A stretch of DNA of 26,959 nucleotides from Trueperaceae bacterium (GTDB taxonomy: Bacteria; Deinococcota; Deinococci; Deinococcales; Trueperaceae), in NCBI GenBank assembly GCA_029210865.1, contig JARGGE010000001.1, positions 1 to 26,959 of the forward strand. The letters run 5' to 3'. Under the pieces are notes generated by a model that did no database searches, had not been told where the DNA came from, and was given only the letters and a program-made list of their open reading frames with translations. A program made the position numbers and the translations under genes. Of the stretch, positions 7,501 to 14,029 are shown in pieces; positions within the stretch are counted from its first letter, which is position 1, and each line of letters begins with the position of its first letter.

Positions 7501-8359
7501 GTACCGGCGCCAGCGTAGCTGACGCAGTTCGGTTGAGAACCTCGATCGGGGTGGCGTCCCCGAGCGCACCATGCGGCCGCTCCTCGTTGAACCACCGGCG
7601 CCAACCATCGAGCACGACCTGCGCCTCCCGAACGCTCTGGAACGACTCTTGATCGAGCAGCTCGTCGCGCAAACGAGCGTGGAACGACTCCGCGAACGGG
7701 TTCTGCCACGGCGCGCCCGGCGCGATGAACATCGTCTGCACGCCGGACGCGGCGAGGAACGCCTGGATCGCGTGCGCCACGAACTCCAGACCGTTGTCGC
7801 TCCTGACGTGATTCGGTGGCCCGTACACGACCATCAGGTTCTCCACGGCGTCGATGACGTCCTTCGCCTTGAAGCTCCGACCGGCGCGAAGCGCGAGGCA
7901 GGTCTTCGAGAACTCGTCGGTGACCGTCAAGATCTTCAGCACGCCACCATCGCTGGTGGCGTCGAACAGGAAGTCGATCGCCCAGACGTCGTGCGGCCGT
8001 GTCGCGCGGTAGCGCTCGCTGCCGTCCGTCTGCGGACCCAGACGGCGCCGCTTCGGCCCGCGCGCCGGCACGCCGAGGCTATGCTGGCGCCACAACCTCG
8101 CGACGCGCTTCTTGTTCACCCGCCAGCCCTCCCGACGGAGCTGGACGGTGATCTTGCGGTACCCGAGCCGCGCATGCTGCTCGGAGAGCGCGTGCAGGCG
8201 CCGCACCAACTTCGCGTCCGCCGCCGGACGGGTCGGCCGGTACCGCACCACGCTGCGCGCGATCCCGAGCACCCTGCAGGCCCTGCGTTCGCTGACGCCG
8301 AGCACCCGTGTGACGTGCTTGACGGCCGATCGTTGCCGTTCGGCCGTCAGTACTTTCCC
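7490..8359 (-). CDS. IS3-family transposase OrfB (DDE integrase domain)
   Basis: Catalytic half of the transposase, about 290 residues, with no start codon of its own near the 5' end; it is expected as an OrfAB fusion made by -1 frameshifting at 8359-8353. Domains: an N-terminal HTH_21-like part (VLGVSERRACRVLGIARS; LSEQHARLGYRKI), then an rve integrase core with D in VWAIDFLFD, D in VRSDNGLEF and E in NPFAESFHARLRDEL. The last two are separated by 35 residues, the D(35)E spacing of IS3/retroviral integrases. C-terminal FNEERPHGALGDATPIE is typical. The frame is intact, so OrfB itself could work; the damage is in orfA. Confidence 0.93.
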   Translation of the reverse strand, partial: GKVLTAERQRSAVKHVTRVLGVSERRACRVLGIARSVVRYRPTRPAADAKLVRRLHALSEQHARLGYRKITVQLRREGWRVNKKRVARLWRQHSLGVPARGPKRRRLGPQTDGSERYRATRPHDVWAIDFLFDATSDGGVLKILTVTDEFSKTCLALRAGRSFKAKDVIDAVENLMVVYGPPNHVRSDNGLEFVAHAIQAFLAASGVQTMFIAPGAPWQNPFAESFHARLRDELLDQESFQSVREAQVVLDGWRRWFNEERPHGALGDATPIEVLNRTASATLAPVPTP

Positions 8360-8628
8360 TCGACCGCCTCCTCCAGGATGCTGTTGTCGAGCTCCTTCTC
8401 GGCCAGGAGCCGCTTCAGGCGCGCGTTCTCCTTCTCGAGCTCCTTGAGGCGCTTGGCGTCGTCGCGGTTCATGCCGCCGTACTGCTTGCGCCAGCGGTAG
8501 ACGGTCCATTCGGCGACCTCCACGCGCTTCGCGGCGGCCGCGACCGACAGGCCCTCGGTGGCCTGCAGGCGACCGATCTCGCGCAACTTCTAGACCGCCT
8601 GCTCCGGCGAGTGCATCTTGCCCTTCAT
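8347..8628 (-). pseudogene. IS3-family OrfA (HTH protein) with nonsense codon 13
   Basis: 93-codon orfA: MKGKMHSPEQAV, then TAG (8592-8590) where an arginine/isoleucine-lysine stretch is usual, then KLREIGRLQ, the HTH (GLSVAAAAKRVEVAEWTVYRWRK) and a leucine-zipper coiled coil (KRLKELEKENARLKRLLAEKEL) ending EEAVEGKY. The start ATG at 8628 follows a GGAGG site. The stop at codon 13 should prevent full OrfA and OrfAB; restart at TTG 8586 could give a nearly full HTH protein. Probably an inactive or crippled IS copy. Confidence 0.85.
8353..8359 (-). other. Programmed -1 frameshift heptamer (G GGA AAG)
   Basis: Minus-strand GGGAAAG reads in orfA as ..G GGA AAG TAC TGA; slipping back one base gives GGG AAA GTA CTG, the orfB frame. 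It fits the X XXY YYZ rule and lies two codons before the orfA stop, exactly where IS3 elements make OrfAB. Confidence 0.75.
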
Positions 8629-8650
8629 GGGACTCCCTCCTGGAATCCCA

Positions 8651-8685
8651 CACCTTAGCTGGACCAAACAACGGGGGTTGGATCA
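8651..8685. repeat. IS terminal inverted repeat (orfA-side)
   Basis: Left end, read inward on the minus strand: TGATCCAACCCCCG at 8685 then TTGTTTGGTCCAGC and AAGGTGTGG. It carries no visible strong promoter. The first TGA serves as the stop of the truncated CPBP gene. Confidence 0.65.
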
Positions 8686-9252
8686 GGTGCCCTCCAGGTA
8701 GAACAACGGCAGGTGCCAGAGCGCCCAGAAGACGCCCACCACCAGGGCCGCACCGGCCGCCGGCAGCCGCCGCTGCAGGGCGTTCTGCGCGTACCCGCGC
8801 CAGGCCGGCTCCTCGACGATGCCCGCGAGGAGGCCGACGAGGAGGAAGGTGACCGGACCGGATCCCGCGACCAGCGACCAGGGCGCCGCACCGCGGGTCA
8901 GGGCGGTCCACACGAGCGGCGCCCCGGCCAGGACGACGGCCAACGAGAGCGCGATGACGTACCGGCGGGGCGCAACCGAACGCGGATCGAGGGCGCGTCG
9001 CCAGAAGGCGCGTGGTGGCGCGTGCCACCACCCGGCCGCCACGAAGCCGGCGGTGACCACCAGGGGTCCCAGCATGCCCGCGATCGTCAGCAGCACGGTC
9101 GGGTACGCGAGCCACGGCTGGCCGGTCAGGGTCGCCGGCCACAGGAACGCCCAGGTCCAGCCCACGACGGCCGCCAGGAACCACCAGGGGCGGGGGCGCC
9201 CGGCCGCCGCTCGTGCCGCAGGGGTCACGGTCCGAACCGCTCCGTGAGCCAT
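8683..9252 (-). pseudogene. CPBP-family intramembrane metalloprotease, 3' end cut by the IS
   Basis: 189 residues remain of a CAAX-protease/bacteriocin-processing (CPBP, Abi) membrane protein. Hydrophobic helices are WWFLAAVVGWTWAFLW, PTVLLTIAGMLGPLVVTAGF, YVIALSLAVVLAGAPLVW and GPVTFLLVGLLAGI. They carry conserved motif 1 EEPAWRGYA (EExxxR) and motif 2 FWALWHLPLFYLEGT. The sequence stops right after that motif, at a TGA that is the terminal triplet of the IS. Motif 3 and the last helices, needed for activity in the family, are missing and not found on the other side of the IS. The start ATG 9252 overlaps the end of the hydrolase gene by 28 nt, so it was the last gene of the ABC/hydrolase operon. 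Confidence 0.87.
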
Positions 9253-10361
9253 TCCGCGATGGCCTCGGGCAGCTCGGGCAGGAAGGCCATCTCCAGGCGC
9301 AGGTACTCGTCGAGCGCGCCCGTCTCGGCGCGCTGGAACAGGTGGTTGGCCTCGGGGAGCACCACCACGGTGGCGTCGTCGTTGCCGGCCGCGGCCAGCG
9401 CGGCCTCGAAGGCCGGCAGGTTGGCGTCGAGGTCGACCTGGGCGTCGAGGGCCGCGAAGACCCCGAGCACGGGCACCGTCACGCGCGACCAGTCGTCGGC
9501 GGGGTCGTAGGTGAGGAAGAAGCGCATCCAGGGCTGCTGGAACGCCGCCGCGCCCGCCGCCTGCTGGGCGACGTAGGCGTCGACGTCGGGGATCTGCGCC
9601 TGCGTCGCGGCGGGCAGCGCGGCCACCTGGGCCGCCGTCACCTCGGTGAGGTAGGCCTCGAGGGCCGGCCAGTCCTCGGCCAGCGCCAGCTCCACGACGC
9701 GCGTCTGCTGCGAGGCGGCCTCGGCCACCTGTTCGGGCGTCATGCCGCTGTCGGCCGAGATGCGCGCGACCTGCGCGACGACGAGCTCCGTGTACGGCAG
9801 CGCCGACGGCGCCATCGCGACGCCGAAGGCCACCTCGGGGGCGCGGGCGCCGACCACGGCGACCAGGGTGCCGCCCTCCGAGTGGCCGAGGATGCCTACG
9901 CGCTCGCGATCGACGTCGGGCCGGGCGGCCAGGGTGCGGACGGCCGCCGCGAGGTCGTCGGCAGGGTCGGCCGAGGTGGCGCTCGCGTGATCGCCGGTCG
10001 ACGCGCCGACGCCGCGCTCGTCCCAGCGCAGGACGGCGAAGCCGGCGCGGGTCAGGTGATCGGCCAGCCAGCGCAGGGGCTCGTAGCCGGGCAGCGCCGG
10101 GTTGGCGCCGTCGCGGTCCTGGGCGCCGGAGCCGCTCACCAGCGCCACGGCCGGGTGCGGGCCGGGGCCGTCGGGGATCGAAAGCACGCCCGCCAGCGTC
10201 ACCTCGCCCGATGCGAACGCCACGTCCTCGATCGCGTAGGGAAGCTCGGCGGGGTCGACCGCCTCGGGCACGGCGCTCGCCACCTCGAAGCCCAGCAGGA
10301 TCTCGTTGACGGCCGCGTTCACCCCCTGCGCGTAGGCCGGCTGCGTCGCCTGGACCAGCAT
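9225..10361 (-). CDS. Secreted alpha/beta hydrolase, catalytic part (3' fragment of a frameshifted gene)
   Basis: Serine hydrolase of the DLH/serine-aminopeptidase type. Visible elements are oxyanion-side VALVSGSGAQDRDG, LRWDERGVGAS, nucleophile elbow GHSEGG, acid region VPVLGVFAALDAQVD and catalytic His in LPEANHLFQ. The listed ATG (10361) lies inside the protein: the coding frame continues upstream in the sequence (ASDDLVAAISLERGGYTVL) to about 10413, where it meets, one base out of register, the end of the signal-peptide fragment at 10411-10746. The whole gene 10746-9225 is 1522 nt, one more than a multiple of three, consistent with a one-base insertion, and would give about 506 residues. 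Such proteins are extracytoplasmic esterases or peptidases; the substrate is unknown. Confidence 0.85.
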   Translation of the reverse strand: MLVQATQPAYAQGVNAAVNEILLGFEVASAVPEAVDPAELPYAIEDVAFASGEVTLAGVLSIPDGPGPHPAVALVSGSGAQDRDGANPALPGYEPLRWLADHLTRAGFAVLRWDERGVGASTGDHASATSADPADDLAAAVRTLAARPDVDRERVGILGHSEGGTLVAVVGARAPEVAFGVAMAPSALPYTELVVAQVARISADSGMTPEQVAEAASQQTRVVELALAEDWPALEAYLTEVTAAQVAALPAATQAQIPDVDAYVAQQAAGAAAFQQPWMRFFLTYDPADDWSRVTVPVLGVFAALDAQVDLDANLPAFEAALAAAGNDDATVVVLPEANHLFQRAETGALDEYLRLEMAFLPELPEAIAEWLTERFGP

Positions 10362-10410
10362 GAGGACGGTGTACCCGCCGCGCTCGAGGCTGATCGCCGC
10401 GACCAGGTCG

Positions 10411-10746
10411 TCAGAGGCGCTGCGTCCAGACCGCGTCGGGCAGGGCGACGGGCGACGTCTGCAGCGGTGCGGCGGCGAAGGCGTCGTCGAGCGCGGGGTC
10501 GACCAGGATCTGCAGGGCTGCGGTGACGACGTCCATCTCGGCGCCGATCGGCGCGAGCAGGTGGATGACGCCGTCCGGGGAGGTGGGGCGCGTGAGGGTG
10601 GCGACGTCGGGGGTGGCCTCGACGGTCCAGCCCTGCGGGACGGGCGCCGTGTAGCGGGCCTGCGGGTCAGCGTAGCGGCCCTCCTGGGCCAGCGCCGAGC
10701 CGACGAGCAGGGCGACGAGGAGGGCGGCGGCGAGCGTGCGGATCAT
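10411..10746 (-). CDS. N-terminal part of the secreted alpha/beta hydrolase (5' fragment)
   Basis: 111 residues: a signal peptide (MIRTLAAALLVALLVGSALAQ, cleavage after ALA) and a small beta-rich domain (YTAPVPQGWTVEATPD, LTRPTSPDGVIHLLAP, DAVWTQRL). The ATG at 10746 has an excellent AGGAGG site 7 nt upstream. The frame ends in TGA at 10413-10411, while the next frame continues the same protein into the hydrolase domain (DDLVAAISLERGGYTV). One gene is therefore split by a single-base indel near 10413. It lies 44 nt after the ABC-2 permease gene. Confidence 0.82.
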   Translation of the reverse strand: MIRTLAAALLVALLVGSALAQEGRYADPQARYTAPVPQGWTVEATPDVATLTRPTSPDGVIHLLAPIGAEMDVVTAALQILVDPALDDAFAAAPLQTSPVALPDAVWTQRL

Positions 10747-10790
10747 GGCGTGCCTCCTGGCAGGGCGGCCCGGGCGGCCGCCCACTGGGT

Positions 10791-11588
10791 TCAGAACCCC
10801 TCGCGCCGCACGCGCCAGACGGCCAGCGCGAGAAACAGGGCGGTCCAGGCAGGCGTGGCCAGCAGCGGCCACGGCGTGGCGAGGGCGCCCCCGCTCGTGA
10901 CCACGATCGCCATGCGGCCCAGCAGCCAGGGGCCCACCTGCCCGAGCCAGGGGGCGACCACGAGCATGGCGTCGCCGCCGAAGAGCAGGACCAGCGCGAC
11001 CGCGAGCACGACGCCGCGGCTGCGCGCGAACGCGCCGAGCATCAGCGTCACGGCGGCGTAGAAGAGCAGGTCGAGCGCGAGCAGGCCGAAGGCCGCCGCG
11101 TAGGCACCGAGCGGCAGCGCGGCGCCGGCCTCCAGCGACAGGGCCCCGTAGGCCACCGCCGCCGGCAGCACCAGCCCGACGGCCGCCAAAGCCAGCGCAT
11201 GGACGACGAACTTGGCCAGCACGAAGGCGGTGCGGGAGGCCGGCTTGCTCAGCACCCAGGCGGCCGTGCCGGTCTCGCGCTCCCCGAGGATCGCGCCGTG
11301 CAGCAGGATGATGGCGCCGATCGGCAGCGCCAGGGCGCCCATCTGGAAGGGCATCTGCAGCGCCACCGCGAAGGCGCCGTCGGTCTCGGCCTCGAAGAGC
11401 TCGCGCATGAACACGAGCGGCAGCAACAGCGGCGCCACGAGGATGCCGAGCCACACCAGCGGCTGGACCCAAGCGCTGCGGGTGCGGGTCCACTGCGCCG
11501 CCTCGTTGCGCGCGAGGTTGCCGAAGCCGAGCCAGCCGCCGCGGTCGGCGACCGGGCGCAGGGCGGTGCCTGCGGCCGGGGCGCTCAT
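10791..11588 (-). CDS. ABC-2 type transporter permease
   Basis: 265-residue membrane protein with about six helices (QPLVWLGILVAPLLLPLVF; LALPIGAIILLHGAILGE; FVVHALALAAVGLVLPAAV; AAAFGLLALDLLFYAAVTLML; VVLAVALVLLFGG; LLATPAWTALFLALAVW). The ERETGTAAWVLSKPASR segment after helix 2 is typical of NosY/CcmB-like ABC-2 permeases. It partners the ATPase encoded upstream. The ATG (11588) overlaps, in an ATGA, the stop that the ATPase gene would have if its TAG at 11740 were read as sense. Export substrate unknown; the operon also encodes a secreted hydrolase and a CPBP protease. Confidence 0.88.
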   Translation of the reverse strand: MSAPAAGTALRPVADRGGWLGFGNLARNEAAQWTRTRSAWVQPLVWLGILVAPLLLPLVFMRELFEAETDGAFAVALQMPFQMGALALPIGAIILLHGAILGERETGTAAWVLSKPASRTAFVLAKFVVHALALAAVGLVLPAAVAYGALSLEAGAALPLGAYAAAFGLLALDLLFYAAVTLMLGAFARSRGVVLAVALVLLFGGDAMLVVAPWLGQVGPWLLGRMAIVVTSGGALATPWPLLATPAWTALFLALAVWRVRREGF

Positions 11589-11737
11589 CGCGCCGCCTCC
11601 GCGTCGCGGACCAGGCCCATGAAGACCTCCTCGAGCTCGAAGCTGCGGCGCCGGAAGTGGGTGACGACGGCATCGGGAGCGTCCATGACGCGCCGCAGGA
11701 GCTCGGCCTTGGCGATCACCTCGTCGTGCACGGCCAC

Positions 11738-12580
11738 CTAAAGCGTCACGCCGCCGTCGGCCACGGGGTGCTCCACGACGTCCGCCACCCACGACAGCGC
11801 GCGCAGCGCTTCCAGGGTCCCGTTCGGCGACCGCTCCAGGCCGATCAGGTAGGTGGCGGCGCCGTCGCCCGCCAGCAGCTCGTGGGTGGGCGCCTGGGCG
11901 ATCAGCCGCCGGCCGCGGTTGAGGATGGCGACGTGGTCGGCCACGCGCTGCACGTCGTCAAGGATGTGGGTGGAGAACAGGACGGTCGTGTGCGCCCGCA
12001 GCCGGTCGAGGATCGACAGCACCGCGTGGCGTCCGACGGGGTCGAGCGCGGCGGCGGGCTCGTCCATGATGAGCAATTCGGGCGCGTTGACCTGCGCCTG
12101 CGCGATGCCGAGCCGCTGGCGCTCGCCGCCCGAGAAGCCGCGGACCGGCCGGTCGGCCTTGTCCGCGAGGTCGACGAGCTCGAGCATCTCGTCGATGCGG
12201 TCCTCGATCGCGCGCGCGGGACCGGCGTAGAAGAAGCGGGCGGTGAAGCGCAGCGTCTCGCGCGCGGTCTGGTGCTCGTAGAAGCGCGGGTCCTGCGCCA
12301 GGAAGCCGACGCGGCGCCGCACCTCGAGGCTGTCGCGGGTCGCGTCGTGGCCCAGCACCTCGGCGCGTCCCGAGGTGGGCCGCGCGAGGCCGACCAGCAG
12401 GCGCATCGCCGTCGTCTTGCCGGCGCCGTTGGGGCCGAGGAAGCCGAAGACGGCGTGGCGCGGCACCCGCAGCTCGAGGGCGTCGAGCGCGGTGACCTCG
12501 TCGAAGCGCTTGGTGAGGCCGTGGGTCGCGATGGCGTGGCCGTCGGCGGGGTCGGCCTGGGGCAGCGGGAGGTCGGTCAC
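11738..12580 (-). CDS. ABC-2 transporter ATP-binding protein with premature TAG
   Basis: Nucleotide-binding protein: Walker A GPNGAGKTT (residues 49-57), Q-loop FLAQDPRFYEHQ, signature FSGGERQRLGIAQ, Walker B LLIMDEPAAALDP, switch STHILDD. Start GTG 12580 has GGAGG about 7 nt upstream; longer readings to 13387 run antisense through higBA. The frame stops at TAG 11740-11738 after GGVTL. The same frame then continues for 50 codons with a typical ABC C-terminus (VAVHDEVIAKAELL, FRRRSFELEEVFMGLV) to a TGA at 11587-11585 that overlaps the permease ATG. The native gene was therefore 11585-12580 (331 residues). The product is 280 residues with a complete ATPase core but no C-terminal tail, and coupling to the permease is lost. 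Confidence 0.88.
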   Translation of the reverse strand: MTDLPLPQADPADGHAIATHGLTKRFDEVTALDALELRVPRHAVFGFLGPNGAGKTTAMRLLVGLARPTSGRAEVLGHDATRDSLEVRRRVGFLAQDPRFYEHQTARETLRFTARFFYAGPARAIEDRIDEMLELVDLADKADRPVRGFSGGERQRLGIAQAQVNAPELLIMDEPAAALDPVGRHAVLSILDRLRAHTTVLFSTHILDDVQRVADHVAILNRGRRLIAQAPTHELLAGDGAATYLIGLERSPNGTLEALRALSWVADVVEHPVADGGVTL

Positions 12581-12708
12581 GGTCGTCCTCCGGGTGGGTC
12601 GTGGCGGCACGAGGACGGGTAGGACCCAGGGTACGGCCGCGAGCGAAGCGCGGCCGGGACGCGTGTCACCCGGGGAAGCCGAAGACGGTACGGCACGTTC
12701 GGCCTCCA

Positions 12709-12744
12709 TAGCGCTTGACGCTATATAGCGTGGCACGCTAATAT
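12709..12744 (+). promoter_or_regulatory. higBA promoter with two matching 15-bp operators
   Basis: -35 TTGACG (12715-12720), 18-nt spacer, -10 TAATAT (12739-12744), then 7 nt to the GTG of higB: a leaderless promoter. Two operators of the form TAGCG-N5-CGCTA lie on it: 12709-12723 (across the -35) and 12726-12740 (spacer into the -10), 2 bp apart. Neighbouring half-sites of the two also form the palindrome ACGCTATATAGCGT (12718-12731). This is the layout expected for cooperative autorepression by a HigA dimer or HigBA complex. Confidence 0.75.
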
Positions 12745-12751
12745 CCCACCT

Positions 12752-13036
12752 GTGATCCTGTCCTTCGCGGACCGAGACACGCAGGCGGTCTTCGAGCGAA
12801 AGCGCGTGCGCCGCCTCCCGCCGGATACTCACCGACGCGCGCATCGGAAGCTCCTGACGCTTCACGCGGCGAGTTCGCTCGACGACACGAACGTGCCGCC
12901 GGGAAACCGACTGCATCCGCTCGCCGGAGACCGAGCCGGCCAATACGCGATCAGGATCAACGACCAGTGGCGCATCTGTTTCCGTTGGCACGATGGGAAC
13001 GCGTACGAGGTGGAGATCGCCGACTACCACGACTAA
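12752..13036 (+). CDS. higB: HigB/RelE-family mRNA interferase toxin
   Basis: 94-residue toxin of the RelE superfamily, HigB branch: a ribosome-dependent endoribonuclease that cuts mRNA during translation. Family landmarks are FADRDTQAVFERKRVRRLP at the N-terminus, HRKLLTLHAA, the loop PPGNRLHPLAGDRAGQYAIR, and the core strand INDQWRICFRW followed by YEVEIADYHD. Toxin-first order is typical of higBA. The GTG start is set by the -10 box 7 nt upstream; no ribosome site exists, so it should be translated as a leaderless mRNA. The antitoxin begins 33 nt downstream. Complete and without lesions. Confidence 0.92.
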   Translation: MILSFADRDTQAVFERKRVRRLPPDTHRRAHRKLLTLHAASSLDDTNVPPGNRLHPLAGDRAGQYAIRINDQWRICFRWHDGNAYEVEIADYHD

Positions 13037-13069
13037 GGCTCCCCATGGGGCCAGAGAGCGAGGGTACGG

Positions 13070-13402
13070 ATGACCGGGAGCAAGCGCAAGGATGCCTATC
13101 CGCCCGTCCACCCGGGCGAGATCCTCCTGGAGGAGTTCATGGAGCCCCACGGTCTCTCGGCCTATTCGTTGGCCGCCAAGATCGGCGTCGATCACATGCG
13201 GATCTACCGGATCACGCGTGGCGAGCAGAGGGTCACCACCGACACCGCGTTGCGCCTGAGCCGGTTCTTCGGCACCACCGCGCGCTTCTGGCTCAACCTC
13301 GAGGATCACTACGATCTGGAACTGGCCGCGAGCGACCAGGGCGTCCAGCAGAGCCTCGAGAAGATCCGACCGCTCCGCACGGACCATTCCGTAGCCCAGT
13401 GA
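13070..13402 (+). CDS. higA: HigA-family antitoxin (Xre-type HTH)
   Basis: 110-residue antitoxin and autorepressor. VHPGEILLEEFMEPHGLS is the hallmark HigA start, followed by an HTH (YSLAAKIGVDHMRIYRITRG, TDTALRLSRFFGT) and FWLNLEDHYDLE. It binds HigB and represses the operon, presumably through the two operators at 12709-12740. ATG 13070 has a GAGCGAGGG ribosome site; an in-frame upstream start is not needed. Complete. Confidence 0.93.
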   Translation: MTGSKRKDAYPPVHPGEILLEEFMEPHGLSAYSLAAKIGVDHMRIYRITRGEQRVTTDTALRLSRFFGTTARFWLNLEDHYDLELAASDQGVQQSLEKIRPLRTDHSVAQ

Positions 13403-13417
13403 AGCACCGTTCGTGGC

Positions 13418-13882
13418 CTACAAGGTCGCGGGTACGTCGGCGAACAGGCGGAAGCTCGTCACCGTGACGAACCCGAGCCGCTCGTAGCGCTTCTCGGCCA
13501 TGGGCGAGGAGTCCAGCACGACGACCTCGTGCCCCATCTCCTTGGCTGCCCGCATGGCGGTAACCATCAAGACGGGGGCGATCCCCAGGCCGCGCGCCTC
13601 GGGCTTGGTCGCCACCGCGTAAATGCCGGCCGAGCCGGGGCCGTCGTACAGGCCGAGCTTGGAGATCGGGACGCCGTCCCTGTACGCCATCCACATCCGC
13701 GTGCGCGACCGGGCCGGCCGACCTGGAACCTCGTCAAGATGTCGTGCAGGTGCGGGCGATAGGCCCCGGGCACGCCCCAGCGCCAAGCCGCGAACTCGGA
13801 ACCGACGCCCGGGTCGGCGTCGTCGCGGACCTCGCGGATGACGCACGATCTCGTCGCGCGGGTACCATGCCACTCGCTTCAT
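13418..13882 (-). pseudogene. GNAT acetyltransferase with two compensating frameshifts
   Basis: The C-terminal half is a clear GNAT domain: MWMAYRDGVPISKLGLYDG, IYAVATKPEARGLGIAPVLM (acetyl-CoA loop), KEMGHEVVVLDSSPMA and RYERLGFVTV. The start MKRVAWYPRDEIVR is in the same frame. Between them (about 13698-13834) the protein-like reading is in another frame: EVRDDADPGVGSEFAAW, then RWGVPGAYRPHLHDILTRF. Thus +1 near 13834 and -1 near 13698 (or equivalents) leave an open frame that encodes about 45 wrong residues. Same pattern as the peroxiredoxin at 6052. Convergent with higA, 15 nt apart. Confidence 0.75.
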
Positions 13883-13969
13883 CGCGCCATCGCAGCCGAC
13901 CGCGACGGCGGCGCCCGCCGGTGGCCGAGGCTGCGCGCGCGCCAGGCACTCGGGTACCCTGGCCGCACG

Positions 13970-14029
13970 ATGCATGCAAGCGGTTCGCGGCCGATCGCAC
14001 CGCGCCCCGCAACGAGGAGGTCGCCATGA
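13970..14029 (+). CDS. Possible 19-codon leader ORF coupled to the aldo/keto reductase
   Basis: ATG at 13970 lies 9 nt after a TANNNT-type box (TACCCT, 13955-13960). The 19-residue frame (MHASGSRPIAPRPATRRSP) ends in TGA overlapping the reductase ATG (ATGA, 14026-14029). This could be a leaderless leader peptide, or simply untranslated leader carrying the reductase's GAGGAGG site. There is no homology to support it. Confidence 0.3.
   Translation: MHASGSRPIAPRPATRRSP

Larger units (their letters stand above)
7464..8685 (-). mobile_element. IS3-family insertion sequence
   Basis: About 1.22 kb with two overlapping frames (orfA, orfB) read from 8628 to 7490 and imperfect inverted ends. Reading inward, the right end has CCCCGCTTTTTGCTCCA then CGGTGTAGG and the left end has CCCCGTTGTTTGGTCCA then AGGTGTGGG; about 22 of 32 aligned positions agree, and both ends open with TGA. 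The 3-nt sequences outside (7461-7463 gag; 8686-8688 ggt) are not duplicates, so the copy has probably been through a deletion or recombination after insertion. Its left end supplies the stop codon of the CPBP gene it interrupts. Confidence 0.85.

Noticed and set aside
7461..8688. Target-site duplication of the IS
   Set aside because: The adjacent triplets (gag and ggt) differ in both orientations and shifting the ends by a few bases does not create a match.
6714..11740. TAG as a reassigned (sense) codon, suggested by in-frame TAGs in the CDF, OrfA and ABC ATPase genes
   Set aside because: TAG is also the natural end of intact genes here (sugar ABC ATPase, aldo/keto reductase, permease 2), where readthrough would add unrelated sequence, and the other broken genes carry frameshifts rather than TAG.
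11738..13387. A 549-residue minus-strand reading covering the ABC ATPase and running through higBA
   Set aside because: Only the part from GTG 12580 resembles a protein family; the extension is antisense to the clear higBA genes and skips a GGAGG-preceded start.
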